From Flavobacterium psychrophilum (GTDB taxonomy: Bacteria; Bacteroidota; Bacteroidia; Flavobacteriales; Flavobacteriaceae), in the NCBI GenBank assembly GCA_022729635.1, contig DZAU01000027.1, positions 1 to 26,480 on the forward strand: 26,480 nt of DNA, given 5' to 3'. Shown here one piece after another: positions 16,042-24,430 of this stretch (position 1 is its first letter; each line of letters begins with the position of its first letter). The notes beneath the pieces were generated by a model. It was not told the DNA's origin, made no database searches, and saw nothing but the letters and a program-made list of their open reading frames with translations. The translations under genes and the position numbers were made by a program.

Positions 16042-16235
16042 TTCAAATGTTTTTTAGTACACGGATAAACGCGGATTTGCTTTGTAAAACCACGGATTAA
16101 ACTGATTTTTTAATAATTTATTTAAACTATATAAGAAATATAAGCTCATTTAAGTCAGAGTAAAAGCTTTTTAAAATCGGAATTTTTCAGCGTTTTTGCT
16201 TTAGCAAATCTGCGTAATCCGCGTTCCATTTTTTT
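16042..16235. other. 194-bp gap between SGNH gene and cysM
   Basis: No gene here. It contains the imperfect inverted repeat described at 16060-16224 and a T-run near 16228-16237. No promoter could be assigned. Confidence 0.5.
16060..16224. repeat. imperfect inverted repeat, dispersed intergenic type
   Basis: ACGGATAAACGCGGATTTGC (16061-16080) faces GCAAATCTGCGTAATCCGCG (16204-16223) as an imperfect inverted copy, with the GC-richer words ACGCGGATT and GATTTGC shared. A third related word, CCACGGATTAAACTGATTTT, lies at about 16091-16110. Words of this type occur in many flavobacterial intergenic regions as I recall them. It fills the gap between the SGNH gene and cysM. Confidence 0.45.
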
Positions 16236-17123
16236 TTAATCAAACAAATCCGAAGATAAATAGCGGTCGCCTCGATCACAAATAATGGCAACTACGACAC
16301 CTGATTCTAGTTGATTTGCAACTTTTATGGCAACGGCAACAGCGCCACCACTGCTCATTCCTGCAAAAATCCCTTCTTCGTGTGCCAATCGTTTTGTCAT
16401 TTCTCGCGCTTCTTGTTCAGAAACTTCCATAATGGTATCTACTTTCGAAGCATCGAAAATCTTGGGTAAATATTCCTGAGGCCATTTTCGGATTCCTGGT
16501 ATTTGTGAGCCATCACTAGGCTGCGCACCAATAATTTGGATAGCAGTATTTTTCTCTTTCAAATAGGCAGAAGTTCCCATAATGGTTCCAGTGGTTCCCA
16601 TTGCCGAAACAAAGTGAGTTACAGAGCCATCGGTATCATTCCAAATTTCTGGACCCGTAGTTTTGTAATGGGCTTTCCAGTTATCGTCATTGGCAAACTG
16701 ATTTAACATAATATAACCGCCTTCGGCCACTTTTTTATCAGCATAATCTCTGGAACCAATAATACCTTGACTTGCAGGTGTTAAAATTACAGTTGCTCCA
16801 TAAGCTCTCATGGTTTGGGTGCGTTCTTTGGTAGAATCTTCCGGAAGTACTAATTCGATTTCTATGTTTAATAATTGTGCAATCATCGCCAAAGCAATTC
16901 CTGTGTTTCCGCTGGTAGCTTCAATAAGTTTATCTCCTTTTTTGATTTCTCCTCTTTCTAATGCTGAGGCAATCATGTTATAAGCCGGACGATCTTTCAC
17001 GCTGCCACCAGGATTGTTTCCTTCCATTTTAAGTAAAAGTTTTACATTCTTGTTGGAGACTAAATTTCTGGTTTCGACCAAAGGGGTGTTCCCAATCAAT
17101 TTTAATATATCTTGTACGTCCAT
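16236..17123 (-). CDS. cysM: cysteine synthase B (O-acetylserine sulfhydrylase)
   Basis: A cytoplasmic PLP enzyme that makes cysteine from O-acetylserine and sulfide (or thiosulfate). The Schiff-base lysine is K43 in NPGGSVKDRPA. The substrate loop TSGNTG is at residues 70-75 and a Gly-rich phosphate-binding loop SAMGTTGTIMG lies near 174-184. At 295 residues, with no C-terminal CBS domains and ending DRGDRYLSSDLFD, it fits CysM better than CysK. It follows cysE by one base on the same strand, so serine acetylation and sulfhydrylation are co-expressed. Confidence 0.93.
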   Translation of the reverse strand: MDVQDILKLIGNTPLVETRNLVSNKNVKLLLKMEGNNPGGSVKDRPAYNMIASALERGEIKKGDKLIEATSGNTGIALAMIAQLLNIEIELVLPEDSTKERTQTMRAYGATVILTPASQGIIGSRDYADKKVAEGGYIMLNQFANDDNWKAHYKTTGPEIWNDTDGSVTHFVSAMGTTGTIMGTSAYLKEKNTAIQIIGAQPSDGSQIPGIRKWPQEYLPKIFDASKVDTIMEVSEQEAREMTKRLAHEEGIFAGMSSGGAVAVAIKVANQLESGVVVAIICDRGDRYLSSDLFD

Positions 17124-17124
17124 G

Positions 17125-17916
17125 CTATTTTAACTCTTTTATTTTTACTTCGGTGATGGTGGTATTGGTCACAAGCGATTTTGCCGGAATAGATTTTGTA
17201 ATCCAGGTGTTTCCTCCAATAATGCTGTTTTTTCCAATGATGGTTTCTCCGCCCAAAATAGTGGCATTGGCATAAATGCAAACATTTTTTTCAACAGTTG
17301 GATGTCTCTTGGAGTTCTTCATATCTTTGCTGACACTTAACGCACCTAGAGTAACTCCTTGGTATAATTTTACGTGTTTTTCAATAACAGTTGTTTCTCC
17401 AATTACAATTCCTGTGGCATGGTCAATGAAAAAAGGCGAAGCAATATCTGCGCCAGCGTGAATGTCGGTTCCCGTGATTTGATGTGCATATTCACTCATT
17501 AATCTCGAGAAAAGCAACATATCCAATAAGTATAATTCGTGGCTCAATCTGTAAATGGCAATGGCGTAAAATCCCGGATAAGCCAAATATACCTCTTCAA
17601 TACTGTTTGAAGCCGGATCATTTTCTAAAATGTAAGCAGCATCCTGATTCAACTTTTCGAGGACCGAAGGCAGTTTTTTCAAAAAATCATCCCAAACACC
17701 ATTGCATAAATCTATGGGTTTTTTGCAAGAGATTTTCGAAATCTCCTTGAACAGCGTTTCAAGCTCATCAATACTTTGATTAAGAGGCGCATTGGCATCA
17801 AATAAAGTATAAAACAGTTTCTCGGTAAAGGCCTCAACCTTTGTCTTAATACCGTAATTGATGGAGGAATGGCTCTTTAAGTCCGTGATATTTTGGATAA
17901 TCTGGCTCTTTGTCAC
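17125..17916 (-). CDS. cysE: serine O-acetyltransferase
   Basis: Cytoplasmic enzyme that acetylates serine with acetyl-CoA, the first step of cysteine synthesis. An alpha-helical N-terminal region (1-145) leads into a left-handed beta-helix of hexapeptide repeats (150-260). Catalytic residues of the family are visible: H166 in FIDHATG and H205 in KRHPTV, as well as D151/H153 in TGTDIHAG. At 263 residues it is near normal length. The C-terminus ends TTITEVKIKELK and lacks an obvious terminal Ile, the residue that mediates docking onto CysK in E. coli; pairing with CysM rather than CysK would fit. It is the first gene of a two-gene unit behind a good promoter at 17989-18018. Confidence 0.92.
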   Translation of the reverse strand: MTKSQIIQNITDLKSHSSINYGIKTKVEAFTEKLFYTLFDANAPLNQSIDELETLFKEISKISCKKPIDLCNGVWDDFLKKLPSVLEKLNQDAAYILENDPASNSIEEVYLAYPGFYAIAIYRLSHELYLLDMLLFSRLMSEYAHQITGTDIHAGADIASPFFIDHATGIVIGETTVIEKHVKLYQGVTLGALSVSKDMKNSKRHPTVEKNVCIYANATILGGETIIGKNSIIGGNTWITKSIPAKSLVTNTTITEVKIKELK

Positions 17917-17988
17917 GATTATAGAATTGAATTGTTAATAGAATGTGGTAAAAGTAAGGCGTTTTTAGAAATTGCCATAAGGAATGGG

Positions 17989-18018
17989 CAAATATATTTG
18001 CGAGTTGTAAGTATTCAA
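17989..18018 (-). promoter_or_regulatory. promoter of cysE-cysM
   Basis: On the minus strand a TTTG (its TTG at 18018-18016) is followed after 19 bases by TATATTTG (17996-17989), matching the Bacteroidetes TTG-N17-23-TAnnTTTG promoter. It lies about 72 bases ahead of the cysE start, and there is no competing start codon. Confidence 0.65.
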
Positions 18019-18087
18019 ATAGTCAAAAAGTATCCTAAAATGATTTATTTGTAAATTTCAGAATATTAATTTGCAACCGATGGGGTT

Positions 18088-18120
18088 TTGCAAAACCTAT
18101 TATTTTAAAACCTATATTTG
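18088..18120 (+). promoter_or_regulatory. promoter of the His/Cys-repeat lipoprotein gene
   Basis: TTG (18088-18090) and TATATTTG (18113-18120) are 22 bases apart, within the range for the phylum. The start codon is 27 bases downstream. Confidence 0.6.
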
Positions 18121-18147
18121 AATTTTATAAATGTTAATTCATAGATA

Positions 18148-18849
18148 ATGAAAACAATATACATTTCAATTGTGTTTTTGCTGTTTTTGGCAATTATAAT
18201 TTCTTGTAAAAAAGAATTAGAACCACAAGAAAGCTCGGGTATCAGTATTCCAGCAACTACCGAAAATGCTGCTACGGCTCCGGTTTTAAATCCAGCCACA
18301 GGTGTAAATCCAACACAAAACTTACCAGCAACACAACAGAATACAAATACTTTGGCAGGGTTGAATCCACCACACGGTCAAGCAGGTCATCGTTGTGATA
18401 TTGCTGTTGGCGCACCACTAAATTCAGTGCCAAATAAAACCATATCTTCATCTTCACCAACACTCACTAATTCAGCGTCAAATGCTAAAGCAACTCCTAT
18501 CGTTACTAAATCAGGAATGAATCCGCCACACGGACAAGCAGGTCATCGTTGCGATATTGCTGTTGGTGCACCACTAAATTCAGCGCCAAATAAAACCAAA
18601 CCTTCATCTTCACCAACACTCACTAATTCAGTGTCAAATTCTAAATCGACACCCGTAGTTACTAAGCCGGGGATGAATCCGCCACACGGTCAAACTGGTC
18701 ATCGTTGCGATATTGCTGTAGGAGCACCACTAGATTCACCATCAAGCAAAGCTACACCTACACCAGCAACCACGAATTCTGAACCAAATAATTCTCCTGT
18801 ACCTGCAATTTTAAATCCAGATACAACTACTACGATCCCAAAACAATAA
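18148..18849 (+). CDS. lipoprotein with three HxxxxHRCD-type repeats
   Basis: A 233-residue lipoprotein with no enzymatic domain. The signal ends IIISC with lipidated C20. A low-complexity Pro/Ser/Thr/Asn-rich chain carries three copies of NPPHGQ(A/T)GHRCDIAVGAPL, starting at residues 73, 125 and 177. Each copy brings two His and one Cys. The copies recur at exactly 52 residues (156 bp) and the linkers between the first two are also alike, so the unit arose by recent tandem duplication. The same short motif is, as I recall, found once near the end of various Bacteroidetes proteins. Metal binding (copper or zinc) is a reasonable guess; the function is not established. It has its own promoter and no operon partner. 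Confidence 0.85.
   Translation: MKTIYISIVFLLFLAIIISCKKELEPQESSGISIPATTENAATAPVLNPATGVNPTQNLPATQQNTNTLAGLNPPHGQAGHRCDIAVGAPLNSVPNKTISSSSPTLTNSASNAKATPIVTKSGMNPPHGQAGHRCDIAVGAPLNSAPNKTKPSSSPTLTNSVSNSKSTPVVTKPGMNPPHGQTGHRCDIAVGAPLDSPSSKATPTPATTNSEPNNSPVPAILNPDTTTTIPKQ
18361..18740 (+). repeat. tandem 156-bp coding repeat, two full units and one partial
   Basis: Units start at 18361, 18517 and 18673. The first two agree almost base for base over most of their length, including the linker CCAAATAAAACCA and TTCATCTTCACCAACACTC. The third matches in the His/Cys core and then diverges. Changes are mainly synonymous in the core (for example CGTTGT against CGTTGC). Confidence 0.85.
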
Positions 18850-19004
18850 TTGATCTATATCATTATATGACCACTTAATGTTTTGCTACCCGAATTTTAG
18901 AATATAAGGAGGAACCTTTTCAATAGTAAACTATACTATTTTAAAGTTCATTACTTTTGAATGCTGTCATTAAGAGGCTAAATAATAATCAAAATAAAAA
19001 TAAA

Positions 19005-19556
19005 ATGTTCAAAATAGGAGACAAAGTTTCGGTTCTGGATGAAGATGTAAATGGAGTAGTGATTGCCGTCAAAGACAAGGAAATTACTATCGAAACCGAA
19101 GATGGTTTTATGATGACATATTTTGTCAATGAATTACTTAAAATAAACAATTCCAGTGATTTAATTGATTCTATTAAAAGTATAAATGTAGCCGTGGTTT
19201 ACAAGGAAAAAGAAATCCCAAAACCAAGAAGTTTTGTCAAAGAGAAGAAAGATAAACGTGAAATTCCAGCACCGGAATTCGATTTACACATCGAAAAACT
19301 GGTTTCTAATAAACGAGGAATGTCTAATTATGATATCCTGACTTTGCAAACAGAAACCGCAAAACGCCACATAGAATTTGCCATAAGAAATCGCATTCCG
19401 AAGATTGTTTTTATTCACGGAGTGGGCGAAGGAATATTAAAAGCTGAGCTTGATTTTTTGTTGGGACGGTATGACAATATCATTTTTCAAGATGGAAATT
19501 ATCAAAAATACGGACAAGGCGCTACCGAAGTTTATTTCAAACAAAAGAGTAAATAA
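19005..19556 (+). CDS. Smr-domain protein (DUF2027/MutS2-like C-terminal domain)
   Basis: A cytoplasmic protein of 183 residues. An N-terminal SH3-like beta part (1-45, FKIGDKVSVLDEDVNGVV) is followed by a charged linker and an Smr domain with the motifs FDLHIEKL (92-99) and IHGVGEGIL (137-145), the DLH and HGxGxG hallmarks. Smr domains are associated with nucleic-acid nicking or RNA cleavage, in MutS2 and in ribosome rescue. The ATG at 19005 is preferred over TTG 18957, because a -7-like TACTTTTG (18952-18959) overlaps the TTG and a start there would precede the transcript. It is a single-gene unit. Confidence 0.88.
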   Translation: MFKIGDKVSVLDEDVNGVVIAVKDKEITIETEDGFMMTYFVNELLKINNSSDLIDSIKSINVAVVYKEKEIPKPRSFVKEKKDKREIPAPEFDLHIEKLVSNKRGMSNYDILTLQTETAKRHIEFAIRNRIPKIVFIHGVGEGILKAELDFLLGRYDNIIFQDGNYQKYGQGATEVYFKQKSK

Positions 19557-19566
19557 GACGAAATTA

Positions 19567-20514
19567 CTACTTCAGTAAATCTCCATAAGGATAAGAGTCT
19601 CCTAATTTAAAACTGCTATTTCCTTTCTTTAAAACCACGTTTTTGAGAACGATAGTATGTTTGTATGCAGTGGTACCACTTTTTACCGTAGTAACTTCGA
19701 TAATGCCGCCATTTACGCCATTCCACTCTTCGCTAATCGTAGGAAGTGGCGGTGTGATTAAATTGCAAAAATAACTTCCTGTAACAATCCCGTTTGAATA
19801 TAGTCGATACGTAAGTTTGTTTATAACGGAACCAATCGTTCCAGTTCTAGGCGAATTTAAAGGCGTTTCAGTATTCTCAATCAAAGCAGGATCAATATTG
19901 TCAATGGTTAATGCTTCGCTACTGGTATAATTATAAACTTGTTTTGAAGTAGGGCATTCCTCCAATGATTTGTCAAAACCAAAAGGCAAAGGAGTTGCAG
20001 GAGTTATATAATCACCAAAAGGAAACGAATCATAAACCTGATTTCCGCTATTTTTGGCGAAAGTGATATTTTTAAAAGTAATGTTATGGTTGTATCCCGT
20101 GATTTTTGTGCTTCCAGTAATAGAGCCAGCTTCTGTTATTGTAGTTGTGATAATTTGAATTTTGCCAGACGTAGCAGTCCATTGGTCAGTGACAGTAGGA
20201 AGTGCTGGCGGAATGGTGTTGCAAATATTATCCGATGCAACCGTGCCGTTGTATCCACGATAAATAACCCTATTTGTGGAATTATCAATATCAATTAAGG
20301 TTGGAGCATCTGGATCAGTAGGCTCATTGACAAATGTTGTTTTAGGGATTTCAAGAAGCAGTGCTTCCTTATCTTTTAGTTTATAGATAATGTCATTAGT
20401 GCTGCAGCTTTGTGTCTGAGCATCTTCAAAATTTATGGTTTCCAATATCAAATTACCATCATCACAACTGTTTAATAGCAATACAAAAACCAATAGACTG
20501 ACAACTTTTTTCAT
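19567..20514 (-). CDS. lipoprotein built of two related halves
   Basis: An unrecognised 315-residue lipoprotein. The signal ends LLLNSC with C17. Two segments align: about residues 30-172 and 180-315. Each has a Cys pair (C37/C98 and C187/C250), then PP(A/L)LPT(V/I)...(Q/E)W and a Gly-containing turn, then a hydrophobic strand pair and a closing (S/D)xFPFGDYI or DSYPYGDLL. This suggests two copies of one beta-rich domain with a disulfide each. No family name is offered. The start at 20514 gives a standard MKK lipoprotein signal; upstream TTG/GTG starts would add residues without a signal. A -7-like TATTTTTG lies on the minus strand at 20540-20533. It faces the cysteine desulfurase gene head to head. 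Confidence 0.75.
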   Translation of the reverse strand: MKKVVSLLVFVLLLNSCDDGNLILETINFEDAQTQSCSTNDIIYKLKDKEALLLEIPKTTFVNEPTDPDAPTLIDIDNSTNRVIYRGYNGTVASDNICNTIPPALPTVTDQWTATSGKIQIITTTITEAGSITGSTKITGYNHNITFKNITFAKNSGNQVYDSFPFGDYITPATPLPFGFDKSLEECPTSKQVYNYTSSEALTIDNIDPALIENTETPLNSPRTGTIGSVINKLTYRLYSNGIVTGSYFCNLITPPLPTISEEWNGVNGGIIEVTTVKSGTTAYKHTIVLKNVVLKKGNSSFKLGDSYPYGDLLK

Positions 20515-20588
20515 CGTATAAAATGTTTGTGGCAAAAATAGTGAAAAAATTACCAATTGATAATAGAGAAATCACAATTGATATTTCA

Positions 20589-20596
20589 TAACTTTG
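20589..20596 (+). promoter_or_regulatory. -7 element directly ahead of the cysteine desulfurase start
   Basis: TAACTTTG fits TAnnTTTG and ends five bases before the ATG at 20602. Transcription would start at or near the start codon, so the message may be leaderless. No TTG was found at the proper -33 distance, so confidence is modest. Confidence 0.4.
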
Positions 20597-20601
20597 TGTC
20601 A

Positions 20602-21726
20602 ATGAAAAAAGCCTATCTCGATAACGCATCAACCACACAACTCCTTCCTGAAGTTATCCAGGAAATGACAAAAGTTTTATCGCAAGATTATGGAAATCCG
20701 TCATCGACACATAGTTTTGGCAGGAATGCCAAAAGTATTTTGGAGCTTTCCAGGAAATCAATCGCCAAGAATCTGAATGCTTCGGCACAGGAAATTATTT
20801 TCACTTCTTGTGGAACTGAAGCTAATAATTGGATTCTTCGTTCTGCAGTTAGAGATTTAAAAATTGAAAGGATAATTTTAAGTAAGATAGAGCATCACGC
20901 TGTATTACACACAGTTGAACATTTACAAAGTGAATTTAATATTCAGGTAGATTATGTTTCGGTTAAACCAAATGGTGAAATTGATATTTCTGATTTAGTC
21001 GATTTGCTTTCACAGGAAATAAAAACGCTGGTCAGTTTGATGCACGTGAATAACGAAATTGGAACCATTTTAAATATCGAAAAAGTTGGCAGAATTTGCG
21101 AACAAAACAATGCAATGTTTCATTCTGATATGGTGCAGTCCGTTGGGAAAATAGCAGTTGATTTGCAGCGTTTGCCAATAGATTTTGTCGTGGCAAGTGC
21201 CCATAAGTTTCACGGACCAAAAGGCATTGGTTTTGCATTCGTTCGAAAAAATTCAGGGTTGCAACCTATTTTTTACGGAGGCGAACAAGAAAAGGGTTTG
21301 CGTCCCGGGACAGAAGCAGTGCATCAAATTGCGGGAATGGCAAAAGCATTGGAACTTTCTTGTCTTAATCTTGAAACAAAAAGAAACTATATTGCTGATT
21401 TAAAAAACTATTTGATTAACAGACTTGAAGTGGAGTTCCCTGCTTATGAAATCAACGGGAATCGAGACGGAATTTACTCTATATTAAATATTCTCTTACC
21501 TTTCTCTGAAGATAAAACGGCGATGATTTTGTTAAATTTGGATATGAAAGGAATTGCGGTTTCACGTGGCAGTGCTTGTCAATCGGGCAGTGTCAAGCCT
21601 TCCCATGTTTTGGCGGAGATGCTTTCGAATGAGGATTTAAAAAAACCGAGTTTGCGTATTTCCTTAAGTCAATTTAATACCAAAGAAGATATTGATTTGT
21701 TGATTGAAGGTTTGAAAAGCATCTGA
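20602..21726 (+). CDS. cysteine desulfurase (NifS/IscS-like)
   Basis: A PLP enzyme that takes sulfur from cysteine as a persulfide for Fe-S clusters or thio-modified tRNA. From the ATG at 20602 it has 374 residues. Cofactor contacts include the EHHAVLHT segment (H99), HSDMVQ (D176, Q179) and the Schiff-base lysine K202 in SAHKFHGPKG. The sulfur-accepting loop has C326 in SRGSACQSGS, with an extended flexible segment as in group I enzymes. The upstream TTG at 20557 is rejected as start, since family sequence begins at MKKAYLDNASTT. No scaffold gene (iscU, sufU) is adjacent. Function is secure; whether it serves Fe-S or tRNA thiolation is open. Confidence 0.93.
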   Translation: MKKAYLDNASTTQLLPEVIQEMTKVLSQDYGNPSSTHSFGRNAKSILELSRKSIAKNLNASAQEIIFTSCGTEANNWILRSAVRDLKIERIILSKIEHHAVLHTVEHLQSEFNIQVDYVSVKPNGEIDISDLVDLLSQEIKTLVSLMHVNNEIGTILNIEKVGRICEQNNAMFHSDMVQSVGKIAVDLQRLPIDFVVASAHKFHGPKGIGFAFVRKNSGLQPIFYGGEQEKGLRPGTEAVHQIAGMAKALELSCLNLETKRNYIADLKNYLINRLEVEFPAYEINGNRDGIYSILNILLPFSEDKTAMILLNLDMKGIAVSRGSACQSGSVKPSHVLAEMLSNEDLKKPSLRISLSQFNTKEDIDLLIEGLKSI

Positions 21727-21743
21727 AAACAGTATTCTAGGTT

Positions 21744-22730
21744 TTATTTTTTTTCTGATTTGGTGGCTTTAGCTTTTTCCTTTTCTAGTTTTTTGAAATA
21801 ACCCCTAAATAAAAAATTGTGTTTCAAAGCTTCTAAGTCTTCGTTCAGTTTTATGCTCGCCGAATTGAGATTTGTCATTGTGGAATCAATTTTTTGAACT
21901 AATTCAGGGTCATTAGAAAGATAATTGATTGTACCCTTTCCGTCTTTAATAGTAAGAATTGTGGCATTGAGATTGGTCACTACTTTGTTAATTTCAGCTG
22001 ACGATTGATCCAGATTGACAATCATGTTTTTTATTTTATTGGCTGTAGCCGTATCTTTTATAATTCCCACGACATTATCTTTGTTATCTAATGAGGCAAT
22101 GAGTTTATCTAATTTTGTTACGGTTTCAGAAGCGCCTTTACTGGTTAATTTCAAATAGTGCATGGTTTCTTTTAGGTCATTAGATATAAGAGTATCATTT
22201 AGCAATGAGCCTAAAGTTCCTTTTCCTTTAATAATTTTATTGGTAATTGTAAGCAAATTGGCTGTGAGATTGGAAGCATTTTTATTGGTAACACTAAGTG
22301 TATTCAATAAATCGTCAGTTCGAACCCTGTTTTGAGTTTGAATTACATCACCTGGTTTAACTGCCTGAGCATCACCTTTTCCGGGAATAATATTTATAAT
22401 CATATTTCCCACTAAACCGTCAGAACCAATGATAGCAATAGCATCTTTTTTTATGTAAGGAAAAATGGATTTATCAATATTCATATCAACTCGAATAACG
22501 GTGTCGTTTATCATTGTAATTCCTCGAACGGTTCCCACACTTATTCCTGAATACCGAACGTTATTGCCCAATTGTAATCCATTTACATTATTGAAAATGG
22601 CTTCGAGATGGTTTGTTTTTCCAAACATTTTTTGCTTGTCGCCAATGAAATAAACGGCAAGTATGAAAATCAATAATCCGATAATTACAAAAAAACCAAG
22701 GCTTATTTTTTGTGAGGCTGTTTTTTCCAT
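21744..22730 (-). CDS. MlaD-like MCE-domain lipid-transport subunit
   Basis: The membrane-anchored, periplasmic substrate-binding subunit of an MCE-type ABC transporter that moves phospholipids between the membranes. A single N-terminal helix (about 10-28) anchors the protein. The MCE domain (about 38-115) contains NVNGLQLGNNVRYSGISVG and the GSDGLVGNMIINI strand. A long helical tail (about 150-310) with heptad character is longer than in E. coli MlaD (183 residues) and could build a tunnel or stalk. It is the third gene of the unit with the permease and ATPase genes upstream. Confidence 0.88.
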   Translation of the reverse strand: MEKTASQKISLGFFVIIGLLIFILAVYFIGDKQKMFGKTNHLEAIFNNVNGLQLGNNVRYSGISVGTVRGITMINDTVIRVDMNIDKSIFPYIKKDAIAIIGSDGLVGNMIINIIPGKGDAQAVKPGDVIQTQNRVRTDDLLNTLSVTNKNASNLTANLLTITNKIIKGKGTLGSLLNDTLISNDLKETMHYLKLTSKGASETVTKLDKLIASLDNKDNVVGIIKDTATANKIKNMIVNLDQSSAEINKVVTNLNATILTIKDGKGTINYLSNDPELVQKIDSTMTNLNSASIKLNEDLEALKHNFLFRGYFKKLEKEKAKATKSEKK

Positions 22731-22737
22731 TTTTATA

Positions 22738-23490
22738 TTATTTAAAGAATGCTTGTACTTTTGGGTCGTTTGAAGAAATTAATTCTTCAAAAGTACCTTC
22801 GGCATAATTAATTCCATCGACTAATAAAATCATTCGGTTCGAAATGGCTCTTGCACAATCTACATCGTGAGTAATAATGATGGATGAAGTATTATATTTT
22901 TTTTGGATTGAAATCATCAACAACAAAATTTCTTTTGCCGTTATGGGATCTAAACCCGTTGTAGGCTCGTCATAAAGAATTATTTTTGGTTGGAGAATTA
23001 AGGTTCTCGCAAGAGCAATTCTGCGTTTCATTCCTCCTGAGAGTTCTTCGGGCATTAAATTTATCGTATGTGCCAAACCAACGTTTTCTAAAGCCTCCAT
23101 CACTAATGGCGTGGTGTCTTTTATTATTCCAAATTTCTTGGTATGGCGTCTTAACGGGAATTCCAGATTTTCTCGAACGGTCATCGAATCATAAAGCGCA
23201 CTTCCTTGAAAAAGAAAACCAACTTCGGTTCTCAATTCATCAAGTTCTTCACGACTAAGTTCGCTTATGTCTTTTCTCATTATGCTAATTGTGCCACTGT
23301 CTGGCTGTTCTAGTCCGATTAAACATTTTATCATTACTGATTTTCCGGAACCTGATTTTCCCATAATAACCAGATTTTCGCCTTCCTTCAAGTGCATATT
23401 GAAGCCGTCTAAAACATGATTGTCACCATAACTTTTTTTCAAGTTCTTGATTTCTATGATAGGATTATTATTTGTTACGGGAGTTTCCAT
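22738..23490 (-). CDS. MlaF-like ABC transporter ATPase
   Basis: The ATP-hydrolysing subunit of the MCE lipid transporter, 250 residues. Walker A is GKSGSGKS (44-51), the Q-loop has Q95, the signature is LSGGMKRRIALAR (150-162), Walker B ends ILYDEP with E175, and the switch His lies in THDVD. LSGGMKRR is characteristic of the Mla/MCE group. Two bases separate it from the permease gene and seven from the MCE gene. No STAS-domain MlaB gene is adjacent. Confidence 0.92.
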   Translation of the reverse strand: METPVTNNNPIIEIKNLKKSYGDNHVLDGFNMHLKEGENLVIMGKSGSGKSVMIKCLIGLEQPDSGTISIMRKDISELSREELDELRTEVGFLFQGSALYDSMTVRENLEFPLRRHTKKFGIIKDTTPLVMEALENVGLAHTINLMPEELSGGMKRRIALARTLILQPKIILYDEPTTGLDPITAKEILLLMISIQKKYNTSSIIITHDVDCARAISNRMILLVDGINYAEGTFEELISSNDPKVQAFFK

Positions 23491-23492
23491 AA

Positions 23493-24275
23493 TTATAAGT
23501 CATAAAAAATTTCGGTTACAAAAACAGCAACAAAATCAATTATAAAAAGAAGCATTGAGGTAAAAACCACAGCAGAATTCGCAGCAAGTCCTACGCCTGC
23601 AGTTCCTTTTTTACAATTATAGCCTTTAAAACAACCTACTAATCCAATGGCAAAACCAAAGAAGAATGACTTAATTGTGGCAGGAATTAGATCGCCAAAT
23701 TCCAAAGCGTCAAAAACCTGATTGTAATATAACAAAAAGGATACATGGTCTTTTATGTTTACAACCAGATACGAACCGTAAATGGCTATAAAATCGCCAA
23801 GAATCACTAAAATAGGAAGCATAAGCGTGGTGGCCAAAATTCGTGTTACCACCAGAAACTTGAAAGGATTTGTTCCCGAAACTTCCATTGCATCAATTTG
23901 TTCTGTTACTCTCATTGAACCCAATTCAGCTCCAATACCGGAACCAATTCGTCCGGCACAAATCAGGGCTGTGATTATCGGACCGATTTCTCGAATGATA
24001 GAAATGCTTACCATTGAAGGCATCCAGGAAACAGCGCCAAATTCCTGTAATGTAGGTCGTGATTGCAATGTAAATACCAATCCGATGATGAAGCCTGTGA
24101 CGGAAACTAACAATAAGGAACGGTTTCCCATATTGTAACATTGTCTTAAAAATTCTTTAAATTCAAAAGGGCGTTTAAAGGCTTCCTTAAAAAAACGACC
24201 CGCAAAACCGGAAAGTTCTCCAATATTAAGCAAGAATGCTTTGGAGATTTCAATTATTTTAAAAATAGTTTCCAT
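23493..24275 (-). CDS. MlaE-like ABC transporter permease
   Basis: The inner-membrane permease of the MCE lipid transporter, 260 residues. After an N-terminal interfacial helix it has five transmembrane helices. Family segments seen are REIGPIITALICAGRIGSGI (about 95-115), followed by ELGSMRVTEQIDAMEVSG, typical of MlaE/YrbE. First gene of a three-gene operon (permease, ATPase, MCE protein); the 155 bases upstream (24276-24430) show no CAAAnnTA promoter signal on this strand. Confidence 0.92.
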   Translation of the reverse strand: METIFKIIEISKAFLLNIGELSGFAGRFFKEAFKRPFEFKEFLRQCYNMGNRSLLLVSVTGFIIGLVFTLQSRPTLQEFGAVSWMPSMVSISIIREIGPIITALICAGRIGSGIGAELGSMRVTEQIDAMEVSGTNPFKFLVVTRILATTLMLPILVILGDFIAIYGSYLVVNIKDHVSFLLYYNQVFDALEFGDLIPATIKSFFFGFAIGLVGCFKGYNCKKGTAGVGLAANSAVVFTSMLLFIIDFVAVFVTEIFYDL

Positions 24276-24430
24276 AGAGTAAGGAATTATTTTTCAAAAA
24301 AAAGCAGTAACTAGAATTTGATAATTATCGGAACGAATAGGCGAAGTAAATATACGAATAATCTGTTGATTTTCAGTAATTTTTTCGAATTGTTTGTCGA
24401 GTTTTCTGTTGTTGATTAGGTGTGTTTGCA

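Noticed and set aside
18361..18740. Regular repeats that could suggest a CRISPR array
   Set aside because: The repeats are 156 bp, in frame, and encode a tandem protein motif; there are no short spacers and no cas genes.
18957..19004. TTG start for the Smr protein 48 bases upstream
   Set aside because: The added residues are low-complexity and the TTG lies in a -7-like element; the ATG at 19005 fits the family start.
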